From assembly GCF_031755915.1 (NCBI RefSeq), contig NC_083383.1, positions 25,832,501 through 25,896,500 on the forward strand: a stretch of DNA of 64,000 nt. The letters are read 5' to 3'. The stretch comes from Ziziphus jujuba. Its lineage: Eukaryota; Streptophyta; Magnoliopsida; Rosales; Rhamnaceae. This document shows positions 48,570 through 61,484 of this stretch, piece after piece. The translations under genes and the position numbers were made by a program. The notes beneath the pieces were generated by a model. That model did not search any database. It was not told the DNA's origin and saw nothing but the letters and a program-made list of their open reading frames with translations. Every line of letters begins with the position of its first letter. The first letter of the stretch is position 1.

Positions 48570-48581
48570 GCTCTCATACCA
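48570..48581 (-). other. Copia primer-binding site
   Basis: On the minus strand TGGTATGAGAGC lies one base after the 5' LTR. It differs in one base from the usual complement of initiator tRNA-Met (TGGTATCAGAGC), the common copia primer. Confidence 0.8.
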
Positions 48582-48582
48582 C

Positions 48583-49191
48583 TGTTGGCAAATCAGAAAG
48601 CAAAACTGGAAAAAACTAAGTCACACAAACAACAACAAGATTTAGCGAGGTTCGGCCAAGATTGCCTACATCCTTGTTGCTTCGGTGAGAGCTTCTGGTA
48701 TTTTATTGAACAGCTGCTGTCTAGGAAACAATTACAGAACTCAAACTATGGAAACACTCAGATATTCACAACCCAAAGTCCCTGTTACACCCTTTACACT
48801 CTATGTTCTTTACCAAACTCACAAAGAACTCACAAAGAATATCAGTTACACAAAGAAGAACACAAGGGAATGAAAAAGAGTCTTGGAGCTTTCCCGCCTT
48901 CTGCAATTTTTTGGAAATTTCGTGTTTTTACTCTCTGTCACGTTGTGAAGAAGAAAGCTATATAAATATAACAAGTGTTGCTCAAAACGACATCACTCTA
49001 CTTAAGATGTGAGGTAAAGTGACCATTTTGCCATTCTTTACTTCCAAAATAATGAAGTGCACCGTTTTGACCTCCTGAAGCTTCAAAACACTCAAAACAG
49101 ATTCTGCACCAGATTTTGCACCAATTTCTGCACCAGTTTCTACAGCACATTACAGCAGCAATATAAGATAAATTTGAGGATTAAATCATCA
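48583..49191 (-). repeat. Copia 5' LTR (right)
   Basis: 609 bp and complete relative to the left LTR. The host sequence resumes with GTTCCCTTAGAG as in unit B near 12,760. Confidence 0.9.
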
Positions 49192-49848
49192 ACGTTCCCT
49201 TAGAGAAAAGAAGCTTGTGAAATGTACATTCATTCTCTCTATTATTGAAAAACCACTGAGACAACATTCCAAAAGACAGAGTATACCCTAAGCAGAATTA
49301 TTATGCTTGATAGGAGATTTGAATAATTTAGGATTTTTTTTTTTTTTTGGATTTAAAATGGTTTGGGCTTGATAGAGTTTTTTAAGTTGTACTAGTTTTC
49401 TTATTTTTTAGGAATTTTTTTTCAAGCTAGTTTATTGTTCATTGTATGGCAGAAAGCAGGCATGAGGGATCATTGTTGTGAGAGAATATGAGCTCGTGTT
49501 GGTGGCAGAGGAAGTTCAAGAGCAATTTGGTTTGTTTTCAAAAATGATATGTCAATTCTAATCATGAAGACTGCATATTACTACAAATGAAAACTTAAAA
49601 GGACAAGCAGAGTTGATATTATCCTAAGAAATTGGCACCATCAAAATGCGTTTTTCTTTTTCCCCCTTGAAAAAATTTCACGTATATTGGTGAAGTTCAT
49701 GTACATTAACCTTGCTTGTTGGCAAATCAAGCACCGAAGAACTGTTTTAGCCAACTCTTTTTCTTCGTCCAATATGTTTTTCATTTTCTTTGGCATGCCA
49801 TTTTTTATTGGTTTAGTGCAAATGAAACGGCAAGCGAAGACTAAAGTC

Positions 49849-50205
49849 ATCAGAAGATGTTTTAAGTTTTGACGCAAGAAAACAGTAAGGTAAACGCTGC
49901 CGACTTGACTTGGGGATTGGGATGGACTATGATTTTGGTTATAATTCATATCAATAACTAATTGGTATTTACAATTTTTCTTTTTTCTCTTTCATATAGT
50001 CACTTTGGTCTTCGCTTGCTGCTTCCTAGCTATTTCGTTCGAACCAAAGTGAAAAAGAAACGCATGCAAAATAAAATGAAATACATATTCCTTTTTTTGC
50101 TCTGAATAATATATGACATACTCGCAGTCCGTCCCAAGTCAACACGTCAGCATTTACATTGTTTTTCTTGCGTCAAATCTCAGATGCCTTAAAAGCATTT
50201 TTTGA
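49849..50205. repeat. Foldback element, unit C copy 1
   Basis: Same inverted arms as 2,697-3,083 and 13,413-13,770, with no insertion in its loop. Confidence 0.65.
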
Positions 50206-52150
50206 TATTGATAAAGCAATAGTTTGAAAGGTTTCTATGCAAATGAAGAGAAATTTGAAGCTTATCAACTTATTTAATTTCTCCACATATTGTTATTTGT
50301 AATCAAGCTGCCTTTTGTTAACATGTTTAGTGTTTTTTTTTTCTTTTTTTCTTTTTTTTTCCCTAAATTGAGTGTAGTTTATTTGCCTAGTTTTTTATTA
50401 GTGTTAATTTATTGCAATGATATATCTCAATAATCTATAAACCTAAAGACTAGGGGGGGGGGGGGGGGGGGGGAAGGAGGGTGGGGAGGGAAAAGCATAA
50501 ACATCAAATGAAAGACAATTTAAAATTATATTCACTTTGATGGAAAAGTTTAAATTAGAACACTTTGTTAGTATTCATAAAAGGGAACTAATGAGATCCA
50601 AATAAAATTGCGGATGAGATTCATAAATTATTAAATTTCAATTCTTTAGTTACTCATCGATCAGGTCATTAATGATCTTCTAGTGAAGAAATGAGAATTA
50701 CTCATTGTTGATGGCGTTCAAAACTGTGTACCTTCATTCCTTAGATCTGTTAAATTATACATATTTATGAATTCATACATATAACATTTTCAGTTTCATT
50801 GATAGTAATATTCCCAAGTTGGATAAGCAATCATATTTTCTCTGTATGCATAATCAGGTTTGGGATGCCCATACAAGTTCAACTTTTGTTGCTGCAATCT
50901 TTTGGATAGTTCTGTTGATAGGTCTTGGCAGGTAATATATATTATCTCATACTATCTATGACAACTAGTGCATTTGGTCTGTACACATCTTTGCTATAAT
51001 GAAGTTGACATATTTTACGCACATGCACATACATATTTTAGTGGTTACATAGATTTGTTATTTATCCCTAATACTGCACATCGTTAGGAACATTATTGGA
51101 ATACTCGAGCGGTTGGAGAATGACAAGTAATGTGTTTTATCTTGCCACTGATTGGAAAAAAATTTATAATACATAACAAGTAATTAAAGAGTGTGACTCT
51201 CTCCGCATGCGGCTCTCATTTGTTGCTTGTGAAATTGTTTACTTCTAGAAATGATAATTTGTGTTTGTTATATTATATTTTGCAAAATTGAATTTCCGTT
51301 TGGTATCTTTACTCCTGTTGAATCTGTTAAAATTCAACATATAATGTAGCTGTTACGAGGCACCTACTCTGAATCTTATTTCTTTATGGTCTTTTATACA
51401 GCATTGCAACATGTATATCCATTGTACAACGACTGTTCCATTTGACAACCCAAGATCCAGTTTACCTTGTTTTATTAAAAAGCGAAGACAGGCAAGTCTA
51501 ACACTATATTTGTCTTTCACATTTGAACTGTAGGGTAATTTTGTGTTAAATATTTCGAGAAACAGAATTGTTTGTTATTATGATTGATAAGAGATTTGAA
51601 TAATTTACAATTTTTTTTGGGGATTTAGATTGGTTTGGGTTTTGATATGGTTTCTAAGTTGTATTAGTTTTCTTATTTTTATGAATTTTTTTATTCAAGC
51701 TAGTTTATTGTTCAGTGTAGGGCTGAAAGCAGGTATGAGGGAACATTGTTGTGAGACAATATGAACTCGGGTTGATGGCAGAGGAAGTTCAAGAGCAATT
51801 TGGTTTGTTTTCAAAAATGAAATCTCCATTCTAACCATTAAGACTCCATATAGTACAAATGAAAACTTTAAAGGGGAAGCAGAGTTGAAATTATCCTAGG
51901 AAATTGGGACCATGAAAATGTGTTTTTCTTTTCCACCCTTAGAAAAATTTCACTTATATTGATGAAGTTCTAGCTCATTAACCTTGTTTGTTGGCAAATC
52001 CAGTACCAAACAACTACTTTAGCCAACTCTTTTACTCGTTCCAAAAGATTAAAAAAGAAAAGAAAAAGGAATATGTGTTACATTTTCTTTTGCATGGCTT
52101 TTTCCTTGGTTTACTGCAAATGAAGACTAGAGTGAGTATATGAAGAAAAG
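50206..52150. other. Unit C intergenic with deletion junction and exon-like relics
   Basis: A run of about 21 G lies near 50,453-50,473. Near 50,535 the sequence jumps from TTATATTCA to CACTTTGATGG, removing the orphan promoter found in units A and B. The first exon-like relic (near 50,858-50,932) and the second (from about 51,405) are kept. A second deletion cuts the region of the 63-codon frame near 51,037-51,080. No gene is seen. Confidence 0.6.
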
Positions 52151-52316
52151 TCATCAAAAAATGCTTTTAAAGCATCCCAGTTTTGACCCAAGAAAACAAT
52201 AAGGTAGATGCTGTCATCTTGACTTGGGAATTGGGATGGGCTGTGAGCCTGGGATATTATTCATATCAATAATTGGTTGGTATTTACAATATTTTTTCCC
52301 TTGGTATGGTCGCTCT

Positions 52317-52940
52317 CAATGGCGGACTAAGAAAATTTTTCAGAAGTTACCGTGATATATAATAAGATTTATATTATATTTTAATTTATAGCATGAAAAG
52401 ATACAAAAGGATACAAAAATAAAAGTTTTACTATGTTACAAAAATAAAACTTTTACCATGTTGTACTGGCTGTTAATTTTTTTTTTTCTGAATTTCTTTT
52501 AGAGAAATTGAATCTTAATGTTCAGACAAAATTTATAAAAATAAAATAAGCATACTTCTTAAGGTAAAATACAAATAAAAATTTGATTTTGTTATGATTA
52601 AGCAACTAAAGTAATTGAAAGCCATTAAAAAAAAAAAAGTTAACAACAAAAATATTGTGTAATAGAGCCAAAAAAAAAAATTGCAACTTAGATTCAATAT
52701 AATTGAAAAAAAGAAGAAGTTAAGTACTTGTATTATATCTTTATGTTATTAACTAAATTAATTGTGTTCAATTATTATTGTAGTGTATAAATATTGTATT
52801 AAAAATGTTAATTAAGTATGTTGATTAAATAAATATGTTGTTAAAATATCATAGATAAAGCGTAAATATTATACTTATTTTAAATAACTATTAAATATAC
52901 GAGAAATGACTCAAAAACAAATATAAGAGAAATTGATATG

Positions 52941-53016
<76 letters not shown>

Positions 53017-53121
53017 GTGAGAAAAACTCTATCTAAACGAAGACAAGAAAAAGGGGACAAATCGAAAGTGAACTTTACGTGTGTTTTTGTTTTGGGGGTA
53101 GGTTTAAATATGTTAGGTTTA

Positions 53122-53159
<38 letters not shown>

Positions 53160-53207
53160 CAGAAAAATCTGAGGGGGCGACACCGGCCCAACGTGGGTAC
53201 GCCCATG
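52317..53207. mobile_element. hAT-like element (unit C)
   Basis: An 891-bp copy of the element at 5,824-6,699, flanked by GTCGCTCT and GTCACCCT. It has long (TA)n(GA)n at about 52,941-53,012 and (AAT)n at about 53,126-53,154. It lies in the loop of a foldback element (52,152 to about 53,424). Confidence 0.65.
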
Positions 53208-54158
53208 GTCACCCTCACCCACACTAAGTCTTCGCTTACGGCTTCCTATTTAAAAACGAATGGCGTGCAAAAGAAAATGAATATGATATTACATATTCCA
53301 ATTTTTTGATATGAATAATATATGACATGCTCACAGTCAGTCCATCCCAAGTCGTCAACACGGCAGCATTGATGTTATTGTTTTCTTGCGTAAAAATTGG
53401 GATGCTTTAAAAGCCTTTTTTTGATATTTGATAAACCAATAATTTGAAATGTTTCTGTACAAATAAAGAGAGATTTGAAGCTTATCAATTTAATTCATTT
53501 TTCCATGCATCGTTAATAGTAATCAAGGTATCTTTTATTAATTAGGTTTTGTTTTTTTTTGGCGATTTTTTTTTGGCGATTAAATTGAATGTAACATGTT
53601 TACTTGACTGTTTGTTAACGTTTATTAGTAGTGATTATATATCTTAATTATTCATAAGTCTAAAGAGTAGAAAATATATATATATATATATATATATAAA
53701 CATCAAATGGAGCACAATTTAAAATTATATTAGTTTTTAATTTTTAATTTTTGTTATATTTTTTTTATGTTTATAGTTGATTGATATGTATAATAAACTC
53801 TAAAATTAGTAATTAACATTAACATACAATTGACATAAGCACATTATATACAATTTCGTAAAATAATAAATAAATAAAACAAAAGAATTAAAAATTAAAC
53901 ACACAAACAAACAGCACTTAATTATTTAATTATTGTAGCTCCAAAATCCAGTTTTCCACATCCAATCGCTTTGAGAGAATACAAACAAGAACAGAATAAA
54001 GGGAGAAGGAAATTGAGGGAAGGAGTAATTGGGCCCATATCATTAAATAATCTATTCAAAGTTTGAATAATATTACTCTCACTTACAATGCAATCAAAGT
54101 TCATAAGGATTATAAGTAAAAATTAAAAAGAAAATGAAAAAGGCATAAGAGAGCCTAC

Positions 54159-54167
54159 TATATATAA
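54159..54167 (+). promoter_or_regulatory. TATA box of RLK3
   Basis: TATATATAA, 50 bp before the ATG at 54,217, in the same context as RLK1. Confidence 0.6.
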
Positions 54168-54216
54168 TGGTTCTTAGAAAATTCCTTTCAAGTCAAGTAG
54201 ATAGTTATCAGAGATC

Positions 54217-56694
54217 ATGATGGCATCCTCCATTTCCAATTCCGTATCCAGTTTTGCTGCGGTAGCAGTAGCATTAATTTCCTGTGCTTCCCTTGTTCTG
54301 GGCTCTGTTGAATATTCTCCTGAACAAGAAGTAAAGGCTTTGCTTGCATCTGAATGGTGGAGTCCTGAATGTCTCAATTCCACAACCACAACTCCTTGCA
54401 AGTTGCCTGGTATCACTTGCAATCGTGCTGGAAGCATTACCCGTATTTCTATACATAAGTTTTTTATATATGGAACCGAACTTGGGAAATTTCTTAATGG
54501 CTCTTCGTTTCCGAATTTAGTCCATCTGGATCTTGCTGCAGCTGAACTCTATGGGAGCATCCCGCCAGAAATCGGCACTCTTTCGAAGCTCACTTACCTC
54601 GACCTCTCTCATAATTATCTTTCAGGTGAGTTACCTCTTTCATTAGGAAACCTCTCCCAATTAGTGGTGCTTGACATTTCTTTTAACCATATTCGAGGTT
54701 CCATATCGTCAGAATTAGGCAATTTAAACACACTTGTTGCACTAAACTTGAGCTCCAACTTCTTGTACGGTCCAATCCCTTCATCACTTGGTCTTTTAAC
54801 CAACCTCACTCATTTGGATATTTCTGCCAATCAAATCAATGGCCAGTTGCCTCTTTCAATCACAAGCCTCACTCATTTAATGGAGTTTGACGCTTCTTAT
54901 AATGCAATTAATGGTTCCATTCCAATCCACATAGGAAAGCTGAAAAATCTTCAGTTGTTGTTCATGCCCGGAAATAGGCTCGATGGACCACTTCCATCAA
55001 GTCTGGGTCAGCTAACCAAATTAACTACTCTCTCACTTTATTCAAACAATATCTCTGGCTCAATTCCCCCGGAAATAGGGAAAATGACCAACCTTACTCA
55101 TCTAGACCTTGGTAAGAATATGCTTAATGGATCACTTCCATCAAGTCTTGGTCAACTATCCAAATTAACTGCTCTCTCACTTGATTCAAACAATATCACT
55201 GGCTCAATTCCTCCGGAAATAGGGAAAATGACCAACCTTGCTCACCTAGATCTTCGTGAAAATATGCTTATGGGACAGCTGCCTCCGATTCTAGGGCTAG
55301 TGAACCTGGTTGATCTCGACTTAAGTGTAAATATGTTCGATGGACAACTCCCTCCAGAAATCGGATATCTAAAAAATGTGAAATCATTGCTACTTGGTGA
55401 TAACCGATTAACTGGTGCGATACCTTCTACTATATGTGATTTAACCAACTTACAATACTTGAGCCTTAGTCGGAACCAGCTAAGTGGTTTATTGCCTTCC
55501 CGACTAGAGAATTTGAAGAAGCTGACAAGTTTGAAACTCAGTTCTAACAACCTCATGGGTCCTATTACTCCATCTTTAGGTGGTCTTCGGAGTATACAGG
55601 ATATTGACTTGTCATACAACCACTTCAACGGAAGCATACCGATTGAGATATGTTCCCTTTCTGTACTCACTTCTTTGGACCTCAGTAACAACTTGCTCGT
55701 TGGAGAAATACCGTATAAACTTGCTGACCTCGTAAACTTGGCCACCTTAAACCTTGTCGGTAACCATTTCAACTGCTGCATCCCCTGTTCTCTTGAATAT
55801 ACCATAGATGCAGAGGAACATTTACATAATAGCTCATGTTTGTTGTTTCATGCTAACCGACCAAGTACTGGCATCATCAACAAAGTTAAATTGATTATTG
55901 TTTCCACCTCTGTTATTCTTGCATCGTCATTTCTTGTGCTTATTATATGGGCAATGTTCTTCAAACGTGGGTGCAAAAATAAAAAGATCAAATCACTTGA
56001 CGAGACAATTGCAACAAAGAATGGAGATATATTTTCAGTATGGAATTATGATGGGAATTTAGCATACAAAGACATCATTCAAGCAACGGAGGATTTCGAT
56101 ATAAGGTATTGCATTGGCACAGGTGGTTATGGAAGTGTTTACAGAGCGCAGCTGCCTAATGGCAAAGTGGTTGCTTTGAAAAAACTGCACACTTCAGAGG
56201 TCGAAGAACCTGCTTTGAGAAAGAGTTTCGAGAATGAGGTGAAAACATTGACAGAATTGAAGCACCGAAACATTGTGAGACTCTATGGATTTTGTTTGCA
56301 TAAAAGGTGCATGTTTTTAATTTACCAATATTTGGAAAGAGGGAGCTTGTTCTGTGTCCTGAACAATGATGTGGAGGCTATGGAATTAGATTGGAAGAAA
56401 AGGGTGAACATTATCAAAGGCATAGTGAATGCATTGTGTTATTTGCACAATGATTGCACTCCACCAATTGTACATCGTGATGTAACAACCAACAATGTCC
56501 TACTCAACTCAGAACTAGAAGCTGTTGTAGCTGATTTTGGCACCGCAAAACTCCTCGATCCTAATTCCACCACTCAAACTACCATACTGGCCGGTACTTA
56601 TGGTTATATTGCTCCAGGTAAAGCTTTACACTATTCCTGTATAGTTTTCTCTTTGATATTCAATCATTAAATTGTCACATAATTAGGGCAGAGA

Positions 56695-56725
<31 letters not shown>

Positions 56726-57313
56726 CTATTTATGTCATCAATATTATTGATAAATCTACATACATGATAAATGAAACATACTTCATGGTCAAACTAATTT
56801 ATTTTTAAAGAAAGCTTCAAAGTTTCTTTCAAAATTATATATTGAACTCTCTTTCGCATAGTTTTGTTTTTTTTTTTTATTACAATACAATTAATAAATT
56901 AATATTCAAGTTGTTTGGTGTTCTTCTGAGTTGCAGAGCTTGCTTATACTATAGCCGTAACAGTAAAGTGCGATGTTTATAGCTTTGGAGTGGTGGCACT
57001 TGAAACGCTAATGGGAAAGCATCCAAAGGAAATTTTGTCATCGTTACCATCATCTTCAACACAAAATCTCAAGCTAATTGAAATATTAGACCAACGCTTA
57101 GCACCCCCGAGAAGTAGGTTGGCTGTACATAACGTTGCTCTTGTTGCTTCAATTGCATTTGCATGCTTAAATGCTGACCCGAAGCGTCGACCAACAATGG
57201 ATATTGTTTCCAAACAAATTGCTGAGCACAGGAAACCATTAGCAGATCATTGTTTCCATGAAATTACAATAGGACACCTCATGAACCCACTTGTACTCTG
57301 CATAGATGGGTGA
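54217..57313 (+). CDS. LRR receptor-like kinase, MIK2/At1g35710-like (copy 3)
   Basis: Exons 54,217-56,617 and 56,937-57,313 (GT-AG intron, junction in APE) give 925 residues. The order is signal peptide (1-30), an N-terminal cap with WW and paired cysteines, an LRR run (about 80-540), a membrane span ([18 protein letters not shown]) and the kinase. The kinase has [18 protein letters not shown] (about 753-755), DFG (about 773-775) and APE, so all catalytic landmarks are present. It is 72 residues longer than copy 1 before the kinase and ten residues longer at the C-terminus ([10 protein letters not shown]). Kinase exons of copies 1 and 3 are almost identical, while LRRs differ in number. It is expected at the plasma membrane as a ligand-sensing receptor. 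The ligand is unknown. Confidence 0.92.
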
Positions 57314-58710
57314 AATTTGTTGAGGAGTTAGAAATCAGTTCAGTTCAATTTTGTTACCTCGCATTTTGTGTTGTCCTCCCTGAAATAATAATTTTCATTT
57401 GTGTTAAAATGCATGAATTTTGACTATCCTTTAGTTTTCAACATTTTACTATTTAAGGGCTTATATTACATGAAATGGTAAACATTATTTATATTTATGA
57501 TGTAATTATCTTGGAATGGTGAAAATCCTAACCAAAAGAGCTCACTTTTCAAATCCTATTAGTAATTTTCTACTGTCATCCAGTATTTTTGTATAGGTTT
57601 AAAACCACAAACGACCTATCCAAGCTACAGGTAAAGTTCTCTCAAAGTTGGTGACATAGGTTGCAACTCCTTTAGAAATTGGAAATCTACAAGAATGATA
57701 GAAAATAGAATGAGAACCTAAAGTTGTTTTCTCGGATGAGACCGAGAACCAAAAGATGTCTTTTAGCAAGTGAGACTGACTAGACTGCTATCAACCAGCT
57801 AAACCGTAACATGTGACATTCAAACAGGGATGAAAATGCATACGTTTTGAAAACAAAAGAAAATTGACTACATTAAATTTCTAACTAGCAAATTGATACA
57901 TAAAAAGCAATCTTAAAACAATTGTGCATAAACAAGATTTCCCATTTTGATATTTCTCATTCCTGATCCTCCCTTTTTATTTTATTTTTTCATACCACAC
58001 GTCCAAGAAAGGAAATGGTCTTTTCTCCTCTCACACAGCAATCTCATACAAGTCCTTGTTGGAACTAAACAAAGAAAGATAGTAGATAGGGATGCTTGAT
58101 AAAATAGATTGGTACCAAAGCAAGTATTCTACCCTCTAGGGGAAAAAATATATATAATTAAAAAAAAAAAAAAAAAAAACTATTTTCTAACCTTCATGGC
58201 ATTTGAAAACCTTTGAAAATTGTACATAAGATCCCAAAAAAGAAGAGTTCCCTCCCACTGGGATACCTAAGAAATCTCATATATAGGTCATTCTTCTACA
58301 ACACACCCCTTCCAAGAACCTATGATTTGAAAATCACTAATAGAGAAGTTCCAAGTTTAACTCTAGATGCTATACTTTTTGACATGTTAATTTTCACTCC
58401 ATAAGACATACTAGGAAAATCCAGCAAACCGAATTTTTTTCTTCTCCCAAAAATGAAAGCAGTGTATCATCAACAAACTGTAAATAGGACACTTCTAATA
58501 AAACCATCAATGGATTTCCAATGTGATTTATTATGTTCCTTCTACCTAATTTTCATCGATGGTTAATAGAATATAAGTTTCTTAAAAGACCATGTTTGAG
58601 GGTGAGTGGATATTGAAGTGTCTTGTGAACCCATCATTTTTTTTATTTGTTTATCTTTTTGTTTTTTATTTTTCTATCTTTCGGAAGATTATAACTATTG
58701 TTACTCCATC
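57314..58710. other. 3' flank of RLK3, no gene seen
   Basis: Collinear with the flanks of the other copies but more diverged. It contains A-runs near 58,155-58,178. From about 57,900 it resembles the last Rab7 intron (about 61,770-62,070). Confidence 0.55.
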
Positions 58711-58711
58711 T

Positions 58712-59000
58712 GAGATAGCAGTCTTTGCCATGCACAAGAATGCAGCATCCACACCGCAGTCCCCTTTTGCTGACGTCTCATAGTAAGGTATGCTTCCCCT
58801 TTGAAGCACACCATTCCTTTGCATTCTTTTTAGAAACCTGTACACAGATAACGATTATACAGATTTTTTCTTAGGGACAACAAATCTTTCTCAGAGTACA
58901 ACAGCCTATCCTTTCCACTCTACTATTCCCACCATCAATGTCAACCTCTGTTTCTAAGCAATATAATGAAAATGTACAGGGATCTAAAGGGTTCACCTGG
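58712..59000 (-). pseudogene. Rab7 exon remnants (unit C/D joint)
   Basis: 58,712-58,838 matches the exon at 62,299-62,444, including CIAKTAL-like, KEWCASKG and the GTACAG acceptor. One extra base in the GGGAAGCATACC region shifts the frame relative to the intact exon. 58,900-58,990 matches the KIDIDGG exon in degraded form. The last exon is absent. It is more complete than the slivers at 11,880 and 40,672. Confidence 0.8.
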
Positions 59001-59095
59001 GAGATGATAAGAGTAGAACAATGTGAAAATTCAGAACAAAAAGATTAGCATTTTCAGTCAAATAAGAATTACAACTTAACTGCATGATATACATT

Positions 59096-60510
59096 AAAGA
59101 AGAAGAAGAAGAAGAAGAAGGCTGCATGAAACTGTTGCAAAGCTGTTAAAATTGTACACTGAACTAGTATACCAGCTCTGAATCACTGATTACGATGCAT
59201 GAAAATTTACATTTCGAGAAAAGGGGAAATCAAAAGAAGCAGATATAATAAATGTCAAACCCTACAATATAACAAGTTGATCATAAGAAATTCTGCACCA
59301 CAAAATGTCAACCTAATCCTTCAATAGAAGAATACTACTTATTCCTTTCACATTATCAGAACTGGGATAAAATGGTAAAGATGCATTGAACAAAAGACTT
59401 CCACAACTCATTTATACCTTAACTACTTTCATCAAGCTACCATGATTTGTTTATTAATGATAAATGAAGGAATAGACTATGACATGCAAAAGAAAAGAAT
59501 GGGAATAAATATGAAGAGGAATTTAGTATAAGCCAAAAGTCTTAGAGTACTATTACGCCAGCTAATTCTAATAGCTACTAATAGGTGTCGGTTGTTTATG
59601 GAAAATTACTTTAGATAGGCAATTTCATTACTTGTGCAAAATTCTCTAATTAGGTATTTAACAAAGACATTTAAGAGTAAGTAAAAACAGTGACAACAAC
59701 ATTTAGTAACTGGAATGTTCTTTTAGAGCATCATGACTGGCAAGTCTAACACTGTATTTGTCCTTTACATTTGAAACAGGATTGGTTGTTTCACCTGTTT
59801 TTATGAAGAATTGAATGGATATATAAGATGTTTATGGGAAAGGAGAATAGTAAAACCAAGAAATTATGTCAAATAAACTCATAATTTACCAGATTACAAT
59901 TGAATTTCTTGGTTCTATTAGAGAAAGGAAGCTTGTGAAACATACACTTATTCTTTCTATAATTGAAAAAGCACTAAGACAACATTCCAAAAGACAGAGT
60001 ATACCTTAAGCAGAATTATTATGCTTGATAAGAGATTTGAATAATTTAGGATTTTTCCTTTCAGGATTTAAAATGGTTTGGGTTGATATTGTTATTAAGT
60101 TGTACTAGTTTCCTCATTAAGTTGTACTAGTTTCATTATTTTTTATGAATTTTTTTTTCAAGCTAATTTATTGTTCATTCTAGGGTAGAAAACAGGTATG
60201 AGGGAACATTGTTGTGAGACGATGTCAATATGAAGTGGGGTCGATGGCAGAGGAAGTTCAAGAGCAATTGGGTTTGTTTTCAAAAATAAAATCTTCATTC
60301 TAACCATTAAAACTGCATATTACTAAAAATGAAAACTTAAAAGTGGAAGCAGAGTTGAAACTTGACTTTATCCCAAGAAATTGGGAATGTACAAGTCCAG
60401 TGTTTGTTGTCTATGTCCCAGAAAAAATTTCATTTACATTGATGAAGTTCAAGTTCATTCAACTTGCTTGTCGGCAAATCCAGCACTAAATAACTATTTT
60501 AGCCTACACT
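59096..60510 (+). repeat. Partial duplication unit D
   Basis: Begins with (AAG)n and follows unit A from about 1,200 to about 2,600 (GTTGCAAAGCTGTTAAAATT onward). It ends in a T-rich run near 60,540. No foldback element, promoter or RLK follows. More diverged than A-C. Confidence 0.75.
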
Positions 60511-60559
60511 TTTTTTATCAGATCCTTTTTTTCTTTTTTCTTTTTTTTTTTTTTTTCAT

Positions 60560-61484
60560 GTAAATTGTTTGTGACGAAGCATACTTATATTATAGTTAGA
60601 ATTGCTCAACGTCCCTAAACCTTGTTTCTGTCTTCATTAGCTGAATAAAAACTTGCGAATGCAAAGCCACCAAGAATGCATTTTTGAGAGTGATTCCCAG
60701 AGTTCTAGGATAAAAAAACTTGTTATGGTGTGTAGCAGATAACAAAAAACTAAAAGTGCTTCTAAGTGATTTATCACATATTATTAGGAATCACTTCTTA
60801 GACAGAAAGTGATTCCTACATAATCATTTTTAAACCAGCCCTAAACTGTCTCCAAGCGCATTAGTTTGCGAAACTCTGGCATATCCAAATTTAGGCTTCC
60901 TAGAATTAACCAAGTCCCAAAATTTTACCAAAAATGATTGATGGAAATTTTTTAGTTGATGAAACTAACCGCAACAATTATTAGATCCATGCAAGTTGAA
61001 AGTAACCAAATATAGTTAAGCTCTGTAACAAACCAGTGCTGCTATGGAGTTTTAAAAGGTTGTGAAAGAAAAGGTAAAAAGTAGTACCAAATAATAGCCT
61101 TCGCAATGGCATTATTATATTTAATACAAAGAGTAGAGAGAATAAAATCAAACATAATTATATCCCACATCCAACAGTGTTCATGACCAAATATATTGCT
61201 CCAACAAATTTAACCCAACATCTTCATGGCCAAAAATCGATGTTGAAAACTAGAAGGACAAAAAATTCCTAATCAAAAATTGAAAGCAACTCATGGTCAA
61301 ACCCAATATCAGTTCCTACAATCGCAGTTCAACCTTACCAAGCAAGAGACTCGTTCCAAAAAAGCGCAACATTACAGTCTCTGCATACCTAAACAGGAAG
61401 AACATAGTATACAATGTCCAAAAAATTGGCAATGGATGAACACCACAAAGAATGAGAACTGAAGCAACCAAACCAATACAATCA
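60560..61484. other. Unassigned sequence left of Rab7
   Basis: No homology to the duplicated block and no convincing gene. It would include the 3' untranslated region of the minus-strand Rab7. About 60,690-60,830 contains an inverted GTGATTCC/GGAATCAC arrangement but nothing I can name. Confidence 0.35.

Larger units (their letters stand above)
41546..49191 (-). mobile_element. Ty1-copia LTR retrotransposon, decayed, with nested insertion
   Basis: Two LTRs begin TGTTGG and end ATCATCA on the plus strand, and coding runs on minus. The order gag, protease, integrase, RT-RNase H is the copia order. The empty site in unit B (GAATTTATTGGTTCCCTTAG, near 12,750) shows the insertion point. GTTC is present on both sides (41,541-41,544 and 49,194-49,197), so the target duplication is short and imperfect. 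The genes carry many stops and a gap in integrase. Only old, non-functional coding is left. Confidence 0.9.
40690..59100 (+). repeat. Segmental duplication unit C (contains the copia element)
   Basis: Third block. It is collinear with unit A except for the copia insertion (41,546-49,191), a deletion near 50,535 that removes the orphan promoter, and a smaller deletion near 51,037-51,080. It ends with intact RLK3 and a longer Rab7 remnant. Confidence 0.85.
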
